A DNA stretch of 6,579 nucleotides from contig CADBPK010000020.1 of assembly GCA_902796465.1 (NCBI GenBank), positions 1 to 6,579 of the forward strand, written 5' to 3'. The notes under the pieces were generated by a model. The model saw nothing but the letters and a program-made list of their open reading frames with translations, was not told the DNA's origin and did not search any database. Both the position numbers and the translations under genes were made by a program. This DNA comes from an uncultured Erysipelotrichaceae bacterium (GTDB lineage: Bacteria; Bacillota_I; Bacilli_A; Erysipelotrichales; Erysipelotrichaceae). This document shows positions 4,651 to 6,579 of this stretch, in pieces (position 1 is the first letter of the stretch; each line of letters starts with the position of its first letter).

Positions 4651-6579
4651 TTACAATGACTGTTCTGTTCTTCCGATAATGTCATCCTGTGTCTTCCTGG
4701 ACAGTACATTGAAGAATGCGCTGTATCCGGCAACACGGACAATGAGGTCTTTATGTTTCTCCGGGTGTGCCTGCGCATCCAGCAGGGTCTCCCGGGATAC
4801 GATATTGTACTGGACATGGTAACCGTGCAGACGGTTGAAGAATGCCCTCAGCATCATTTCCAGTTTCTGTTTGTTTTCTTCTGTCGACAGCATCTGCGGC
4901 GTCATCTTCTGGTTCAGCAGGACACCGCCCGTGATCTTTTCGGTCGGAAGTTTTGTGATGGACTTGAATACTGCTGTCGGTCCGTTCTTGTCCGCATTGT
5001 GCGCCGGTGAACATCCTTCCGCCAGCGGTTCTTTCGCGTTCCTTCCGTCCGGTGTTGCCATCGTACCCATACCCTGGCCGACGTTGGCACTGATGGAAGA
5101 TGTTCCGGCATAGCGGATACCGCCAATGGGGCCTCTTGCGTAGCGGGTGCTTGGATACTTCCTGATCTCATCGATGTACGGTTCATAGCATTCCACCGCG
5201 AGATCATCCACATAATCGTTGTCATTGCCGTACTTCGGCGCTTCATTGACCAGCATTTCCTGGATCTTTTTATTCTCTTCGCTTTGGAAGTCATCGAGGA
5301 TGGCATTCCATAACTGTTCCGGCGTGATCTTCTTTTCTTCGTAGACCAGCTTTTTGATCGCTGCCAGGGAATCCGCCATGTTGGCAATGCCGACCTGCAG
5401 GCCGGAGATGAAGTCATAGACCGCACCGCCTTCCTTGATCGTCTTTCCCCTGCCGATGCAGTCATCGGTCAGCGCGGAGCACAGGATATCCGGTACATCT
5501 CTTTCACTTGCCTTGTCGATCGCGTTTTCCACGATGACGCTGTATCTTGTATATTCGCGCAGTGTCTTGTCCCATACTTCCTTCAGCTCGTCATAGTCTT
5601 TCCACTCCGTGAAGGAACCATAACCCTTTGTGAATCTCTTCCCGCTTGTCAGGTCCACGCCATTGTTCATGGCGCATAACAACAGTCTCGGGAAGTTGAC
5701 GTAGGACATGCCGGTGCAGCGGTATCCCCATTTGCCTGGCACTGCTGTTTCCACACAGCCGATCGCGCTGTAGTTGTACGCGTCTTCTTCCTTAACGCCC
5801 CAGTTGATGAAGGAAGGAATGATGACTTCGTCATTGTTGAAGGCGGGCATGCCGAAGCCGAGCTTCATGACTTCGATGCACTCATCAAAGAATTCCTTGT
5901 TCAGGTTGGCGTGATACCGGACGGTCAGGTTCGGCTGCGTCAGCCTTGTCTGCGCTACCGACTGCAGCACCAGGAAGCTCAGTTCATTGACAGCGGCCTT
6001 TTTGTCCGTTGTCTGTCCGCCGATCGTAACATTCTGGTACATCGGGGAACCGGCGGAACTTAATGTATGCGCCTGGCTTCTGACTTTGTTTATGGTAAGT
6101 GTCTTGATCCAGAGACACGTCAGCAATTCCAGTGCTTCCGCCTTTGTGATCCTTTCGCTCTTCAGGTCATTGATGAAATACGGATACATATACTGGTCGA
6201 ATCTGCCGTAGCTCAGGGAATGTCCGTTGGATTCGATCTGCAGGATCAGCTGGATGAACCAGACGGACTGTACTGCTTCTTTGAAGGAAGAAGCCGGTTC
6301 ATACGGTACTTTTGCGCAGATCCTGCTCATTTCCAGCAGTTCCGCCTTGCGCTTTTCGTCTGTTTCCTGCTCTGCCTTTTCTTTTGCCAGCGCGCTGTAT
6401 CTCTTCGCAAATGTATGGACCGCGTCGATCACGGTCAGGACTGCTTTATAGAATACATACTTATCGATGGATTCCGGGTCTGTCAGATCCAGTCCGTCTT
6501 TCAGCGCCCTTGTTCTTTCCTCATATCCCTTCAGGCCTTCTTTTAATACCTTTTCATAATTGACTGCCAGATGCGCGTC
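4651..6579 (-). CDS. Glycyl radical enzyme, PflD/YbiW type, probable anhydrohexitol-phosphate lyase (N-terminus outside window)
   Basis: The frame enters at the right edge and runs 642 codons to TAA at 4651-4653. Family members have about 780-810 residues, so roughly 150 N-terminal residues are missing; an internal GTG at 6432 is not the start. Two signatures define a glycyl radical enzyme. The first is the thiyl-radical cysteine in YSAIGCVETAVPGKWGY (Cys275 of the visible part, codon 5755-5757, with Glu277). The second is the C-terminal glycyl loop RVAGYSAFF (Gly618, codon 4726-4728), 25 residues from the end. The single GCVE cysteine, in place of the adjacent Cys-Cys of pyruvate formate-lyase, places it with the dehydratase/lyase branch. 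At the usual alignment Thr289 stands where glycerol dehydratase has its substrate-binding Asp, arguing against glycerol or propanediol as substrate. The fsa gene follows after 19 nt, as with E. coli ybiW and pflD. A radical-SAM activase is required and is not in the window. Confidence 0.92.
   Translation of the reverse strand, partial: DAHLAVNYEKVLKEGLKGYEERTRALKDGLDLTDPESIDKYVFYKAVLTVIDAVHTFAKRYSALAKEKAEQETDEKRKAELLEMSRICAKVPYEPASSFKEAVQSVWFIQLILQIESNGHSLSYGRFDQYMYPYFINDLKSERITKAEALELLTCLWIKTLTINKVRSQAHTLSSAGSPMYQNVTIGGQTTDKKAAVNELSFLVLQSVAQTRLTQPNLTVRYHANLNKEFFDECIEVMKLGFGMPAFNNDEVIIPSFINWGVKEEDAYNYSAIGCVETAVPGKWGYRCTGMSYVNFPRLLLCAMNNGVDLTSGKRFTKGYGSFTEWKDYDELKEVWDKTLREYTRYSVIVENAIDKASERDVPDILCSALTDDCIGRGKTIKEGGAVYDFISGLQVGIANMADSLAAIKKLVYEEKKITPEQLWNAILDDFQSEENKKIQEMLVNEAPKYGNDNDYVDDLAVECYEPYIDEIRKYPSTRYARGPIGGIRYAGTSSISANVGQGMGTMATPDGRNAKEPLAEGCSPAHNADKNGPTAVFKSITKLPTEKITGGVLLNQKMTPQMLSTEENKQKLEMMLRAFFNRLHGYHVQYNIVSRETLLDAQAHPEKHKDLIVRVAGYSAFFNVLSRKTQDDIIGRTEQSL

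Noticed and set aside
4632..4817. 5' extension of the aldolase frame by 62 codons
   Set aside because: It lies inside the glycyl radical enzyme coding region in another frame. FSA proteins start at the MKLFIDDA strand, and ATG 4631 has a well-spaced GAAGGA.
4914..5465. 183-codon frame on the - strand, rich in Arg, Ser and Met
   Set aside because: It is a shifted-frame shadow of the glycyl radical enzyme gene, with biased low-complexity composition and no recognisable domain.
4651..6579. Pyruvate formate-lyase (pflB)
   Set aside because: Pyruvate formate-lyase has two adjacent active-site cysteines. This protein has GCVE and is followed by an FSA-type aldolase gene.

Overview
The window looks like a piece of chromosome from an anaerobic, moderate-GC member of the Bacillota. 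The glycyl radical enzyme implies anaerobic life, because such enzymes are destroyed by oxygen. Ribosome-binding sites are of the AGGA/GGAG type, and the protein families (acylphosphatase, YihX-like HAD, YvlD-type membrane protein, cell-surface DNA/RNA nuclease) are common in gut Clostridia and Erysipelotrichia. The exact lineage is a guess. No tRNA, rRNA, CRISPR array, transposase or integrase was seen.

Layout, left to right. (1) 2-436, + strand: the 3' end of an unrecognised acidic protein, followed by a hairpin terminator at 469-494. (2) 562-2263, + strand: a closely spaced run of three small hydrolases, namely acylphosphatase, a YihX-like HAD phosphatase and an alpha/beta hydrolase. It closes at a hairpin (2273-2303) that probably also serves the convergent gene. 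(3) 2317-3243, - strand: a membrane-anchored DNA/RNA non-specific endonuclease with an NRCH active-site motif and a Cys/His-rich C-terminal tail. (4) 3371-3712, + strand: a four-helix YvlD/phage_holin_4_2-type membrane protein, transcribed divergently from the nuclease. Its promoter sits so close that the mRNA is probably leaderless. It ends at a strong terminator (3733-3768). (5) 3769-3922: a short AT-rich stretch between two terminators, with only a doubtful small ORF or remnant. (6) 3954-6579, - strand: an operon in which a glycyl radical enzyme (N-terminus beyond the right edge) is followed after 19 nt by a fructose-6-phosphate-aldolase-type transaldolase.

The most informative unit is region 6. 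The glycyl radical enzyme carries a single GCVE cysteine motif and not the CC pair of pyruvate formate-lyase. The small aldolase carries the Gln/Thr/Tyr set typical of true fructose-6-phosphate aldolase. The same pairing occurs in E. coli (ybiW-fsaA and pflD-fsaB), where it has been assigned to radical ring-opening of 1,5-anhydrohexitol 6-phosphates to 1-deoxyfructose 6-phosphate, followed by aldol cleavage to glyceraldehyde 3-phosphate and hydroxyacetone (anhydroglycolysis). The window therefore probably holds the core of a Bacillota version of that pathway. This is inference from gene pairing and motifs. The activating enzyme, transporter and hydroxyacetone reductase are not in view.
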